Below, piece by piece: positions 35,106 through 43,971 of a DNA stretch of 64,000 nt (position 1 is the first letter of the stretch; each line of letters begins with the position of its first letter). This stretch comes from JAMXLO01 sp963799415 (GTDB lineage Bacteria > Pseudomonadota > Alphaproteobacteria > Acetobacterales > Acetobacteraceae): contig CAWCXI010000026.1 in assembly GCA_963799415.1 (NCBI GenBank), positions 152,003-216,002 on the forward strand, read 5' to 3'. Position numbers and translations under genes: made by a program. The notes under the pieces are model-generated. The model searched no databases. It saw nothing but the letters and a program-made list of their open reading frames with translations, and was not told where the DNA came from.

Positions 35106-36446
35106 ATGGCAGAGACATCATTCTCGGCGGTCGAGCACGCGTTGGAAAACCAGCCGGTCGGCCCATTGCAGATCCGAGTGGCAATCATCTGCGGCCTTAT
35201 TCAGATGTGCGACGGCTATGATGTTGGCTCGATCGGTTGGTCGGTGCCATCGTTGACCCACGCTTGGCATGTCGCGCCGTCGGCATTTGCACTGGCATTT
35301 CTGTGGTCGAACATCGGCGTCATGACGGGTGCCCTGCTCGCCGGACCGATCGGCGACCGCTTCGGACGCAAGCCGTTGCTGATGATGAGCGTGACGCTGT
35401 TCGGTATCGCCTCGTTGGCAAGCGCCGTCGCTCCCTCGCTCGGTTTCCTTGCGGGGACCCGCTTCTTCACCGGCGCCGGCATTGCCGGCGGGTTTGCCGG
35501 AACGGTGGCACTGACCGGCGATTACACGCCGCAACGCCTGCGCGCGATGATGATCATGTTGACCTTTACCGGTGCGCCACTCGGCGGCTTCGTTGGCGGT
35601 CAGGTCGTCTCCCTGCTGCTGAGCGAAGGCCTCGGATGGCCAATCATCTTTGTCATCGGCGGCGCCTTCCCGCTGGTGCTGCTGGCGATCACGGCATTAT
35701 GGCTGCCTGAGTCGCCGCGTTTTCTCGCCGCGCGCGCGAACCTGGCGCCGCACCAGCGCGCGTTGCTGCACCGGCTCGCCATCGCGCCCTCTCCGGGAGA
35801 AACGCATGCGATCGATTTCGCAAAGGGCAATCCGCTACGGCTGCTGTTCGGCGAGGGTTTCGCGCTGCAGACGACGCTTCTGTGGATCATCTTCTTTTGC
35901 AGCCTCCTGGACCTGTTCCTGTTCGTCTTCTGGCTGCCGGAAGTTATACACCTGGGTGGCCTGACGCCGGCGCAGTCGGTATTTGCGTCGAGCCTCTTTG
36001 GCCTCGGTGGGATCGTCGCCGTGCTCTATCTCGGTTGGGCGATCGATCGCCTCGGTGCGCGTCGGTCGCTTGCGGTGCATTTCGCCGTCGGCATCGTGTT
36101 CATCTCGTTGATTGCGCTGGCGGCGTTGCCCTACTTCGCACTGCTTGCCGTGGTCTTCCTTTCTGGGACGACTGTACTCGGCAGCCAGACCGGATTGAAC
36201 GCGGCATGCGGCAAACTCTATCCAGCACGCATGCGCACACGCGGTTACGGGTTCGCGACCGGCGTCGGGCGATTGGGCGGAATCGCCGCTGCACCGCTGG
36301 GCGGCTTCCTGCTGGCCCACGGCTTGCCACCGACTTTTGTGTTTCTGTCCCCGTGCCTGTTCGCAGCCATTGCCGCGGTGGCGACCGCGCTTCTGGCTCT
36401 GCCCGGCAGGCAACCGAGTGCCAGCCCAGCGATCGAGGCGACGTAG
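35106..36446 (+). CDS. MFS transporter, aromatic acid:H+ symporter (AAHS) type
   Basis: A 446-residue 12-helix transporter. The early CGLIQMCDGYDVGSIGWSVP carries the DGYD motif typical of the AAHS family (PcaK, BenK, MhpT); GPIGDRFGRKPLL is motif A and WLPESPRFL follows helix 6. The second-half loop has GWAIDRLGARRS. It likely imports an aromatic or related acid. ATG 35106 was chosen over an upstream start at 35079. The SDR upstream may act on the imported compound (inference). Confidence 0.88.
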   Translation: MAETSFSAVEHALENQPVGPLQIRVAIICGLIQMCDGYDVGSIGWSVPSLTHAWHVAPSAFALAFLWSNIGVMTGALLAGPIGDRFGRKPLLMMSVTLFGIASLASAVAPSLGFLAGTRFFTGAGIAGGFAGTVALTGDYTPQRLRAMMIMLTFTGAPLGGFVGGQVVSLLLSEGLGWPIIFVIGGAFPLVLLAITALWLPESPRFLAARANLAPHQRALLHRLAIAPSPGETHAIDFAKGNPLRLLFGEGFALQTTLLWIIFFCSLLDLFLFVFWLPEVIHLGGLTPAQSVFASSLFGLGGIVAVLYLGWAIDRLGARRSLAVHFAVGIVFISLIALAALPYFALLAVVFLSGTTVLGSQTGLNAACGKLYPARMRTRGYGFATGVGRLGGIAAAPLGGFLLAHGLPPTFVFLSPCLFAAIAAVATALLALPGRQPSASPAIEAT

Positions 36447-36749
36447 CGACAGTTCGTAACTCCGCAGCGCCCTCGGCGTTTCCGCTACGGTCTCGGCAGC
36501 TTTCAGTGGTCCGGCTGCGAGATTCTAGATTTTTTGCTCCGGGACGGACCCACGTCGCCGTGCGCGCAGGCAAACGCGCGATCGTGACTCACAACTACCG
36601 AGAATCCGAGGAATGCCGGTTCTTGGCGCCCATAAGCTCGTCATATAACCTGCACGACATACCATACCGACCGAGCCTGATGGGATGCTCTGCAAAGCAG
36701 ACGCGACGATATAACCGGTCTGGTCGGTATTTATGCACTGATAAACCGA
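36447..36749. other. Intergenic region with long-range inverted repeat
   Basis: About 300 bases, more A/T-rich toward the right end. It holds ATACCGACC at 36664-36672 and its exact complement GGTCGGTAT at 36722-36730, 49 bases apart, ahead of the small ORF at 36750. No gene or terminator was recognised. Confidence 0.35.
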
Positions 36750-36932
36750 ATGCGCCTTTTATCATCGCCATCGGTTGTGGAGGCCGCAGACACTGTGGCT
36801 CGCATCATTGTCGATACATATCTTGCGCCGAATATCACCCTGGAGGAAATGCGGGCGAATTGGATAGATAGACACGTCGATCCGCTACGAGATTTCAGCG
36901 AGGCGTGTCGGCAAGAGCTGCAGACATTTTGA
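36750..36932 (+). CDS. Small hypothetical protein
   Basis: A 60-residue ORF starting at ATG 36750. The composition is protein-like: mixed hydrophobic and charged residues with a probable amphipathic helix (ITLEEMRANWIDRHVDPLRD) and one cysteine. No family is recognised. It lies in an otherwise empty 560-base gap with lower GC than its surroundings, so it could be a late arrival or a fragment. No strong Shine-Dalgarno is visible. Confidence 0.4.
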   Translation: MRLLSSPSVVEAADTVARIIVDTYLAPNITLEEMRANWIDRHVDPLRDFSEACRQELQTF

Positions 36933-37007
36933 CGTATTGAAATGGCGCGGGCGAAGCATCTCTGACGTCAGTTTGTGCCGATACAGTGGAAGGCTGCTCT
37001 GTTGACC

Positions 37008-37424
37008 TCAATTCCCCTTTGGGATCGTCAGTTCCGTCTCGTTCGTGTCCACCACGAACACGGCGAGGAGCTTGGCCGGCTTTGTCTTGCTGGCATTGGC
37101 GCTGACGGCGTGGCGGTCGCCGGGCAGTTCGGAGAAGCTCGGCCCGGCTTTGTAGGTCGTCACCCCTCCGTCGTTGACCTGACTGCGGATCGCTCCCTCA
37201 AGCACTGTCGCGTAGATGAAGGCGGATTTGGCATGCGTGTGACCAGGCGAGTAGCCGCCCGGGCCGTACTCAACGAGCACGCCCTTGATGCTCTTGCCTG
37301 GAACGTTCGGTAGCTCGTGCTGGTAGACGAGGGTCACCTTTGCATTCTTCGACTTCGGCGCATCCGCCAGAACGCTGCCGAACGGTCCGGTGGCGACAAG
37401 CAGCGAGCAGAGGATACGTCTCAC
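37008..37424 (-). CDS. Exported cupin domain protein
   Basis: A 138-residue protein beginning at GTG 37424 with a short signal peptide (ILCSLLVATGPFGSVLA/DA). The mature part is a small cupin: GPGGYSPGHTHAKSAFIYATVLEG (metal histidines and glutamate region) and SFSELPGDRHAVSANAS. Similar proteins are often annotated as cupins in stress or detoxification loci. The frame is open upstream of 37424 but overlaps the NmrA-like gene there, so the later start was chosen. It follows that gene by 31 bases. Confidence 0.8.
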   Translation of the reverse strand: MRRILCSLLVATGPFGSVLADAPKSKNAKVTLVYQHELPNVPGKSIKGVLVEYGPGGYSPGHTHAKSAFIYATVLEGAIRSQVNDGGVTTYKAGPSFSELPGDRHAVSANASKTKPAKLLAVFVVDTNETELTIPKGN

Positions 37425-37455
37425 GGAACCCCATCCCTTGGTTGGCGGATGGGGA

Positions 37456-38208
37456 TCAGGCTCTTGCCTGTGAGCGGCGGAACCACTCGTCGAAACCGAT
37501 GCGGCCGAGGCGCGCTTCGCCCAACGGCACCAGCGAGCGCTCCTCGATCCGGCCGCCCCAGTATCGGGCCTCGGGGTCACACACGACCTCACGCGGGTCG
37601 CCTGCCGCCTTCAGATATCGTGCGATGATCTCATTGAACGGTGCTCGTTCCGGACCGGCGATCTCGACGATGCCGTTTAGCGGCGCCGCAGCCGCGGCCT
37701 CGGCGACGATGGCGGCCACGTCGTCCGCCGCGATGGGCTGGAACAGGCTGGGTGGAAGCCTGACTGTGTTGCCATCCGCACTCGAAGCGGCGATGCCGCC
37801 GAGGAATTCCAGGAACTGGGTCGAACGGATGATGGTGTAAGGCATGCCCGAGGCCACGATCAGTTTCTCTTGGGCGACCTTGCCGCGGAAATAGCCGTTG
37901 TCCGTCCGGTCTATTGCGACGATGGACAGCGCGACATGGTGCCGGACGCCGGCGGCGGCCTCAGCCGCAAGAAGGTTGCGGCCGGACGTCTCGAAGAATT
38001 CCAGCACCGCCTTGTCCTCGAATGAAGGCGAATTGGCGAGGTCGATCACCACCTGTGCGCCGGCCGTGACCTCTTTGAGCCCCTCGCCGGTGATGGTGTT
38101 CACACCACTTTGAGGCGAGGCGGCGACGACCTCGTGGCCGCCCTGTCGCAGAATGGCGACGGTCTTCGAGCCGATCAGGCCGGTGCCGCCGATGACGGCG
38201 ATCTTCAT
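37456..38208 (-). CDS. NmrA-like/atypical SDR NAD(P)-binding protein
   Basis: A 250-residue atypical short-chain dehydrogenase. It starts MKIAVIGGTGLIGSKTVAIL with the GxTGxIG dinucleotide-binding motif, has VVIDLANSPSFED, HHVALSIVAIDRTDNGYFRGK and PYTIIRSTQFLEFL, as in NmrA-like and YwnB-type reductases or redox sensors. The catalytic Tyr-x3-Lys is present as Tyr-Phe-Arg-Gly-Lys. It heads a two-gene unit with the exported cupin. Confidence 0.85.
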   Translation of the reverse strand: MKIAVIGGTGLIGSKTVAILRQGGHEVVAASPQSGVNTITGEGLKEVTAGAQVVIDLANSPSFEDKAVLEFFETSGRNLLAAEAAAGVRHHVALSIVAIDRTDNGYFRGKVAQEKLIVASGMPYTIIRSTQFLEFLGGIAASSADGNTVRLPPSLFQPIAADDVAAIVAEAAAAAPLNGIVEIAGPERAPFNEIIARYLKAAGDPREVVCDPEARYWGGRIEERSLVPLGEARLGRIGFDEWFRRSQARA

Positions 38209-38510
38209 GATTATACCTCCCTTGTCGACGACTGGAGATCTTCACCCGCAGGCTTTCGCCCTCGTATCAAGCCGTGATGCCGGGCGCGGAGAGGCAAGCA
38301 CGTCACTCCAGATGATGCGGTTATTTCGCAGCGCCTCCTGAGGTGTTGGGCACCTTGCAGCCAGCCCAGAATAGCCATCGCCGAATCGGTTGCCCCACTA
38401 CCCCGCAGCTTTTTGCACGAGCAAGTCAAATCGATGTTAGTTCACGCTGACCACGACTCACGAGCGCAGTTGATCCGAGCCAATGCAGCCGGCACCTTTG
38501 GCGCTCTACT
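38209..38510. other. Intergenic region upstream of the NmrA-like gene
   Basis: About 300 bases between the NmrA-like gene start and the end of the MOSC-reductase. It should contain the NmrA-like promoter; no regulator gene, hairpin or credible ORF was seen. Confidence 0.35.
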
Positions 38511-40278
38511 TTAGAGATCAAGCTCGACCGCGGTGTTTGGCGTGGCACAGCAGATAAGCGCATTGCCTTCGGCTGGCGGGTCCAGCGGTTCTGGCGCGTA
38601 GGCGAGTTCGCCTTCGAGCAAGCCACTTTCGCAGTTGTGGCACACCCCCGATCGGCAGGACCAACGCACGGGAACGGCGCAGGCTTCCGCCAATTCGAGC
38701 AGGCTGCCGAAGCGGGAGTCCCATGGCACGACGAGACTGCTGCGCGAGAACGTCACCATGGGTCCGCCGCCCGCAGGACCGTCAGGGCGGTGCGGTAAGA
38801 TCGCAGCGGCGCTGGAGATACCCGGCGTGAGAGTGGGCGTGGACCCGAACACTTCGACGTGGACCCTGGGCCAGGGAATGCCCCATGCCGCCAAGCCTTT
38901 TTGGAAATCCTCGAGAAAGCGGGGCGGGCCACACAGATAGAAATCAGCGTCCTGGGGAATCCCGATCTCATGGAGCAGCTGGAGCGAAAGATGGCCTGAT
39001 CGATCGAAGCTCTGGCCGAGCATGTCTCCCGTTGCAGGCCGACTGTAAATTACGCAGCGATGGGACGCACGGAGCGCAGCGAGCAGATCGTCCGCCTCCT
39101 TGGCAAACGAATGGTGCGCGCGATCGCGGGCTGAATGCAGCCACCAAACTGGCCGAGACGCCACGGCGTTTGTAGCAGCCGCACCATGCAACATAGCCAG
39201 CATCGGCGTGACACCAACACCGGCGCTGATCAGGACGGCGGGAGTCGCACCGTCAGCGAGCGTGAACGAGCCACGAGGAGCGCTGATCTCCAGGCGACTG
39301 CCGGCCCGGACGCCTTGGTGGAGAAATCCGCTCGCGCGGCCGCGCTCGTTCTTGACGCCAATCCGATAGTTGGGGGTCCCGGGCGGACCGCACAGCGAAT
39401 AATTCCGCGTGACGGCAGGCGCATCCAGGCTCGGCTTCACGCGGACCATGATGTGCTGGCCCGGCAACGCCATCGGTAGCGGTGAACCGTCTTCGGCGGC
39501 GAACTCGAATGATCGGACGTCCGCGCTTTCCTCGCGCGAAGCAACGACCACAACCGGGCGGAAGCCACGCCACGCAAGGGGCGCCGACGCGCCGGGCCCG
39601 AGGCCAGCGTTGCCAGTTGTGCCTCCCGCTTCGGCAGCGGCGAGCAGCACCTGCATCGAGCCTTGCCAGTCCAGGCTGAGCGCCGGAATTCGGACTGCGC
39701 GGCGTAAGGCCTCGAGCGGGTGCTCCGCCGAATACAGCAGCGCATCGATCTCGGCGACGGTCATGCGCTCGGGGCCGTCAGAGAGTTTTTCGATGTGATC
39801 GCCGGCGCCGATCTCGCCTTCCTGAATGACGCGGAAATAGAAGCCGGGCCGGTGGTGCGCAACCAGCAGCGCTGCAATCCCCGGATGGTTCAGCCTGATG
39901 CCGACCCGGTAGCAGGTATCGCGCGGCTGGCTGACCTCTACGACGGCACCGCCGATCCTGAAGCGATCGCCGATGCAGACCTCCGTATCGGCGAGGCCCT
40001 CCACTGTGAGGTTCTCGCCGAAGTTCCCGGCGACGAAATCCGACCGCCCAAGATAGCTCCCCCAAAAGCGGTAGGAGTTCTAGCTGGTAGACCAAGAGCG
40101 CACGTTGCTTGCCGCCATGGGCGCGCAGGTCCGCCTGTCCGTCGCCATCGAGGTTCAGCCGGCCGGCGAAAATCCGGCCCGTGACCGGCTCCTTCCAGAC
40201 CGCCGTCCGGACACTCCTGCCCTGCCATGCGACGTCCCGAGGAAGTCCGACGTTGACCGAAACGATCACGCCCATCAT
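38511..40278 (-). pseudogene. MOSC - ferredoxin reductase - 2Fe-2S fusion, frameshifted
   Basis: The first frame (from ATG 40278) encodes the start of a MOSC domain, MGVIVSVNVGLPRDVAWQG to ALLVYQLE. At about 40078-40084 the reading switches frame and continues SYRFWGSYLGRSDFVAGNFG and on for some 500 residues: the rest of the MOSC domain, an FNR-like FAD domain (RNYSLCG, GFLHQGV), an NAD domain (LISAGVGVTPMLAML) and a C-terminal plant-type 2Fe-2S centre (CRSGVCHNCESG and CCATPNT). Removing one A would restore VYQLDSYRFW. Intact relatives are hybrid reductases feeding electrons to oxygenases or nitro compounds. The downstream 497 codons are fully open, so the break is recent or an error. Confidence 0.85.
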
Positions 40279-40409
40279 GGAATCTCCGTTGCGGCTGCCA
40301 TCGAATGCGGCAGTGAGCTTGATAGAGAGTGCAGATCAAGACGGCACAAGATGCCCCACCACCACGGCCGCTTGGCGGGGCGGTCAACCTGGGCCATGAT
40401 CCGACCTTA

Positions 40410-40781
40410 ATGGCCGACGAGAAGTCGATCTGGACGGGACTGAAACGCGGGCTCGCTCGCCGCTGTCCCAATTGCGGCAAGGGGCCACTGCTGAGAGGGT
40501 ATTTGACGATCCTCTCGCCCTGCGAAGTCTGCGGCAACGACAACTCGGCCTATCCGTCTGATGACTTCCCACCTTATCTGACCGTCTTTGTTGCCGGGCA
40601 CGTCATAGTCGCGCTCTTCGTATGGACGGACAACGTCTATGAGCCTCCACTCTGGGTAGAATTCGCAATCTGGCTGCCGGTGACGGCCCTCATGTGTCTT
40701 GCATTGCTGCCGTTTATGAAAGGTGTGGCGGTCGGGTTGTGCTGGGCCATGAATATCGTCCGCCAGGAGTCGGCGACGTGA
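40410..40781 (+). CDS. DUF983 family membrane protein
   Basis: About 123 residues. It has the DUF983 zinc-ribbon-like start, RGLARRCPNCGKGPLLRGYL and SPCEVCGNDNSAYP, followed by two hydrophobic segments (LTVFVAGHVIVALFV and FAIWLPVTALMCLALLPF) and a WAMNIVRQ end. DUF983 genes are common in Alphaproteobacteria, sometimes near cytochrome oxidase genes; function unknown. ATG 40410 was chosen; GTG 40329 in the same frame is an alternative. The stop overlaps the next gene by 4 bases (GTGA). Confidence 0.82.
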   Translation: MADEKSIWTGLKRGLARRCPNCGKGPLLRGYLTILSPCEVCGNDNSAYPSDDFPPYLTVFVAGHVIVALFVWTDNVYEPPLWVEFAIWLPVTALMCLALLPFMKGVAVGLCWAMNIVRQESAT

Positions 40782-41200
40782 CCTCCAGCGAAACCGAACT
40801 GCCAGTCCTCGAGTACCAGGAGATCAACGCCCATCTGCGGACAAACACGACTGCGTTCGTCAACTGGTTCAGCTTTTTCCTGACATTCAGCCTCGTGGCG
40901 GCCATCGCCTTCCTCGTCACCGGCGAGCACCGACAAGGGCTACGGGGGCTCGCGCTGCGGTATGGTGTGCCAATCGCCTGCCTGCTGCTGCACGTTATAG
41001 CTCTCGCCGGCATCTTGATCTTCCGGCACTACGTCACCGCCGCGCATCGCAAGCTTGACGAGATCGTCAAGCTGCTTGGCGACACCGGCAGCTCGCCGGT
41101 CCCGGTACGGTTTACTCTATGGATGACCCACCTGATGGCGGCAGGGTTCGTGGTGTCGTACTTCGCATGGTTCTCGTTGCTCTTACTTCCACGAGACTGA
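40778..41200 (+). CDS. Hypothetical membrane protein coupled to DUF983
   Basis: A 140-residue protein from GTG 40778. After a hydrophilic start (ETELPVLEYQEINAHLRTNT) there are three hydrophobic helices: FSFFLTFSLVAAIAFLV, VPIACLLLHVIALAGILIF and MAAGFVVSYFAWFSLLLL. No family is recognised. The 4-base overlap with the DUF983 gene indicates a joint transcript and perhaps a complex in the inner membrane. Confidence 0.7.
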   Translation: MTSSETELPVLEYQEINAHLRTNTTAFVNWFSFFLTFSLVAAIAFLVTGEHRQGLRGLALRYGVPIACLLLHVIALAGILIFRHYVTAAHRKLDEIVKLLGDTGSSPVPVRFTLWMTHLMAAGFVVSYFAWFSLLLLPRD

Positions 41201-41230
41201 TGCCATCAGCCCCACGCCGTTGCCTCCAGT

Positions 41231-42172
41231 TCAACTGGCTCGGGGAATAAAGCCAGGCACGCCTGTCTCCACCACCGTGTTGAACCGGAGGTTCGTCTTG
41301 ATGCCCTCCCGCATCTCCCGCATGGCGTCTTCAGGCAAGGCTGATATCTCAAAGTTCTCTTGGATGCGGTGAGGTGTGGTCGAGGTCGTCAGGCAAGCGG
41401 TGCCGCGTTGCACGGCCCAGGCCAGCGCAACTTGAGCAGGTGTTTTGTGGACGCGCCGCGCGATGGCTGTGATCACAGGGTCATCCAACAATTTCGGACT
41501 CATGCCGTGTCCCAACGCCGCAAACGCCAGCAATACAATCCCGTGCTCTCGACAGAAATCGAGCAGGTCCCATTCAGGAAGGTAGGGATGGGATTCGACT
41601 TGCACGACGGCAGGCTTGATCCGCGCAGCCGCAACAATCTCTTGCAGCTTCTCCAACGTAACATCTGATAAGCCGATCGCCTTGCACCGGCCCTCGTCAA
41701 CGAGACGCTCGAGCGCCCGCCACGTCTCGACCAATGTCACCCCGGAATCATAGATGACCTGACCGCGTTCATCCCTTGGGTCCTGCTCGTCGCCAGGGCG
41801 AAAGGCAAACGGGGTATGGATGAGATAGCAATCGACATAGTCGATTTGCAGTCGCCGGCAACTCGCGTCAAAGGCGGGCTTGACCCGCTCAGGGCGATGA
41901 TTGGTGTTCCATAGCTTGGTGGTAAGGAAGACCTCCTCCCGCCGAACCGTCCCCGCCTTGAATGCTGCCTGCATCGCATCGCCAACCGCCTCTTCATTGC
42001 GATACCGCTCCGCACAATCGAGATGGCGAAAGCCAACTTCCAATGCGCTCTTCGTGGCTTGTTCGGTCGCGAGAGGGTCCGGGATCAGCGTGCCAAACCC
42101 GACGGCAGGGATCGCGCCCGATCCGTGGGTGAGAGGGATCCTCGTATGGCGAAGCGTATCGGGGGTTGCCAT
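41231..42172 (-). CDS. Aldo/keto reductase
   Basis: A 313-residue AKR. GFRHLDCAERYRNEEAVGDA holds the catalytic Asp and Tyr, VFLTTKLWNTNH the catalytic Lys, YVDCYLIHTPFAF the His, and KAIGLSDVTLEKLQEI the barrel signature; the C-terminal part has TTPHRIQENFEI for NADPH binding. It reduces aldehydes or ketones. ATG 42172 was preferred because an AAGGAG site lies seven bases before it; a TTG two codons upstream is in frame. The gene is divergent from the efflux pair. Confidence 0.92.
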   Translation of the reverse strand: MATPDTLRHTRIPLTHGSGAIPAVGFGTLIPDPLATEQATKSALEVGFRHLDCAERYRNEEAVGDAMQAAFKAGTVRREEVFLTTKLWNTNHRPERVKPAFDASCRRLQIDYVDCYLIHTPFAFRPGDEQDPRDERGQVIYDSGVTLVETWRALERLVDEGRCKAIGLSDVTLEKLQEIVAAARIKPAVVQVESHPYLPEWDLLDFCREHGIVLLAFAALGHGMSPKLLDDPVITAIARRVHKTPAQVALAWAVQRGTACLTTSTTPHRIQENFEISALPEDAMREMREGIKTNLRFNTVVETGVPGFIPRAS

Positions 42173-42393
42173 GCTCAAACTCCTTTGTTCGAGGCCAGAC
42201 GCTGGATAAGCGACGGATCTGTTCGATGCAGCTTCTGCATCTCAGTGTACCCATTCGATTGACCGAGCGCCATGAAGAGGGAGACGGCGATCGCTGTGAC
42301 GGAACAATCGGGCGGCCGAGGTATGCTTCCGGTTACAACGAGTGGTAGCCTTTCGACGCCGTCCCCTTCACCCCTTTGGAACGGGTGCCCGAC

Positions 42394-43971
42394 ATGACCG
42401 AGCAAAACAACAAGCCAGGTTCGATCAGCGCGCAACCGACAGCGAAGGGAGATGCTTCGGGCAACGACGAGAAATCCGCGCAGGCATCACCGGAGGCCAG
42501 CCCCGCACCACAGGAAGCCCGAAAGGCTCCGCGGAAGCGAAAGCTACTGGCCGGTGTGCTCGGTGTCGCTGTCCTGGCAGTGCTCCTCGTGTTCGGCATC
42601 CCGTGGGTCAAGGAGATGCTCAGCACCGTATCCACGGACGACGCATACGTGAATGGCCACGTGACGTTTGTTGCGCCCCGCGTCGCAGGCCAGATCTCCC
42701 GCGTTCTGGTGGATGACAACAACCGTGTGCGCAAGGGAGATCTCCTGGCCGGGTTGGACAAGGAGCCTTACCGGGTTGCGGTCTCCGAGAAGCAGGCATC
42801 GGTCGACACCGCGACAGCAGACCTCCAGGCAGCCATCGCGGCGGCGCGTGCGATCGAAGCGGAGGCAATGGGCCGACGCTGGGACCTCCAACGCGCCGTG
42901 GAGAACGTCGATAACCAGGTCGCTCTCCTGCACGCGCGGGCCGCCGCTGTCGAAAAAAGCAAGGCCGCGCTGACCCTGGCGCAGCTTGACTTCGATAGGG
43001 CGAAGCAGCTCGTCGCCAGAGACGACGTGCCGCGTGCGGAGTACGACCGGCGGCAAGCGCAGCTGACGACGGCCGGCGCGGAACTCGCCCAGACTCTGGC
43101 CGAAGTCTACCAGATCCGCGCCTCGCTGGGGCTGCCGGCTCAACCTGCGGGCGGCGATCTCGCACAGGTGCCGCCCGATCTCGACGAGACCTTTTCGTCC
43201 GTCCTCCAGGCGCAAGCAAATCTCATTCAAAGTGCCGCGCAACTCGGCGTCGTGCACTCGTTCGACCAGGGTCCGAAGGCGATGCTCGACCAGTTCTATA
43301 AACTGGGCGACGTCAACACCACGTTCGCCAAGTATGCGGCCAATGCTCCGGCCGTGAAGCAGGCTGAGGCGAAACTCGAAGCCGCCAGGCGCGATCTCGC
43401 GCAGGCCGAACTGGATCTTCGTTACACCGACATCATCGCGGATATCGACGGCGTCGTTACGCGGCGCAACGTCAATCCGGGCAACTACGTCCAGGTCGGC
43501 CAGAACCTGATGGCGATTCGCTCGCTCAACGAAATCTGGGTTGACGCCAACTTCAAGGAAACGCAGTTGCGCGACCTGCGCATCGGGCAGCCCGTCGATT
43601 TGGACGTTGACATGTACGGCGGCAAGCACGTCTTCAAGGGCCGTATCTCCGGCTTCACCGAGGGGACCGGATCGACGCTGGCATTGCTGCCGCCCGAAAA
43701 CGCCACGGGCAATTTCATCAAGGTGGTCCAGCGGCTGCCGGTCCGGATCGATCTCGTCGATTACAATGCCGATCAGACGCCGCTGTTCATCGGCACCTCG
43801 GTGGTTCCCTACGTCTCTATCAAAAAGCCGCCGACCGGACCCGATGCCGGGAAGTTTCTCCAGACCTATGTGCCCCAGACCACTGCGCCGTCATCTCCGA
43901 GCCCTGGTCCCACCGCCAGCGCGTCGGGCACCAGGGCGTCGGGCGCCGGGGCGTCGGGCATTGGGCAATGA
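42394..43971 (+). CDS. HlyD/EmrA-family membrane fusion protein
   Basis: A 525-residue periplasmic adaptor. Residues 1-45 are hydrophilic and cytoplasmic, followed by one membrane helix (LLAGVLGVAVLAVLLVFGI), the biotinyl-lipoyl half motif DDAYVNGHVTFVAPRVAGQI, a long coiled-coil hairpin (about 110-330), the second half VVTRRNVNPGNYVQVGQNLM and a beta-barrel with IGQPVDLDVDMYGG. The tail has repeated Ala-Ser-Gly units. ATG 42394 was chosen. It is translationally coupled (ATGA) to the DHA2 transporter to form a tripartite drug efflux pump. Confidence 0.93.
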   Translation: MTEQNNKPGSISAQPTAKGDASGNDEKSAQASPEASPAPQEARKAPRKRKLLAGVLGVAVLAVLLVFGIPWVKEMLSTVSTDDAYVNGHVTFVAPRVAGQISRVLVDDNNRVRKGDLLAGLDKEPYRVAVSEKQASVDTATADLQAAIAAARAIEAEAMGRRWDLQRAVENVDNQVALLHARAAAVEKSKAALTLAQLDFDRAKQLVARDDVPRAEYDRRQAQLTTAGAELAQTLAEVYQIRASLGLPAQPAGGDLAQVPPDLDETFSSVLQAQANLIQSAAQLGVVHSFDQGPKAMLDQFYKLGDVNTTFAKYAANAPAVKQAEAKLEAARRDLAQAELDLRYTDIIADIDGVVTRRNVNPGNYVQVGQNLMAIRSLNEIWVDANFKETQLRDLRIGQPVDLDVDMYGGKHVFKGRISGFTEGTGSTLALLPPENATGNFIKVVQRLPVRIDLVDYNADQTPLFIGTSVVPYVSIKKPPTGPDAGKFLQTYVPQTTAPSSPSPGPTASASGTRASGAGASGIGQ

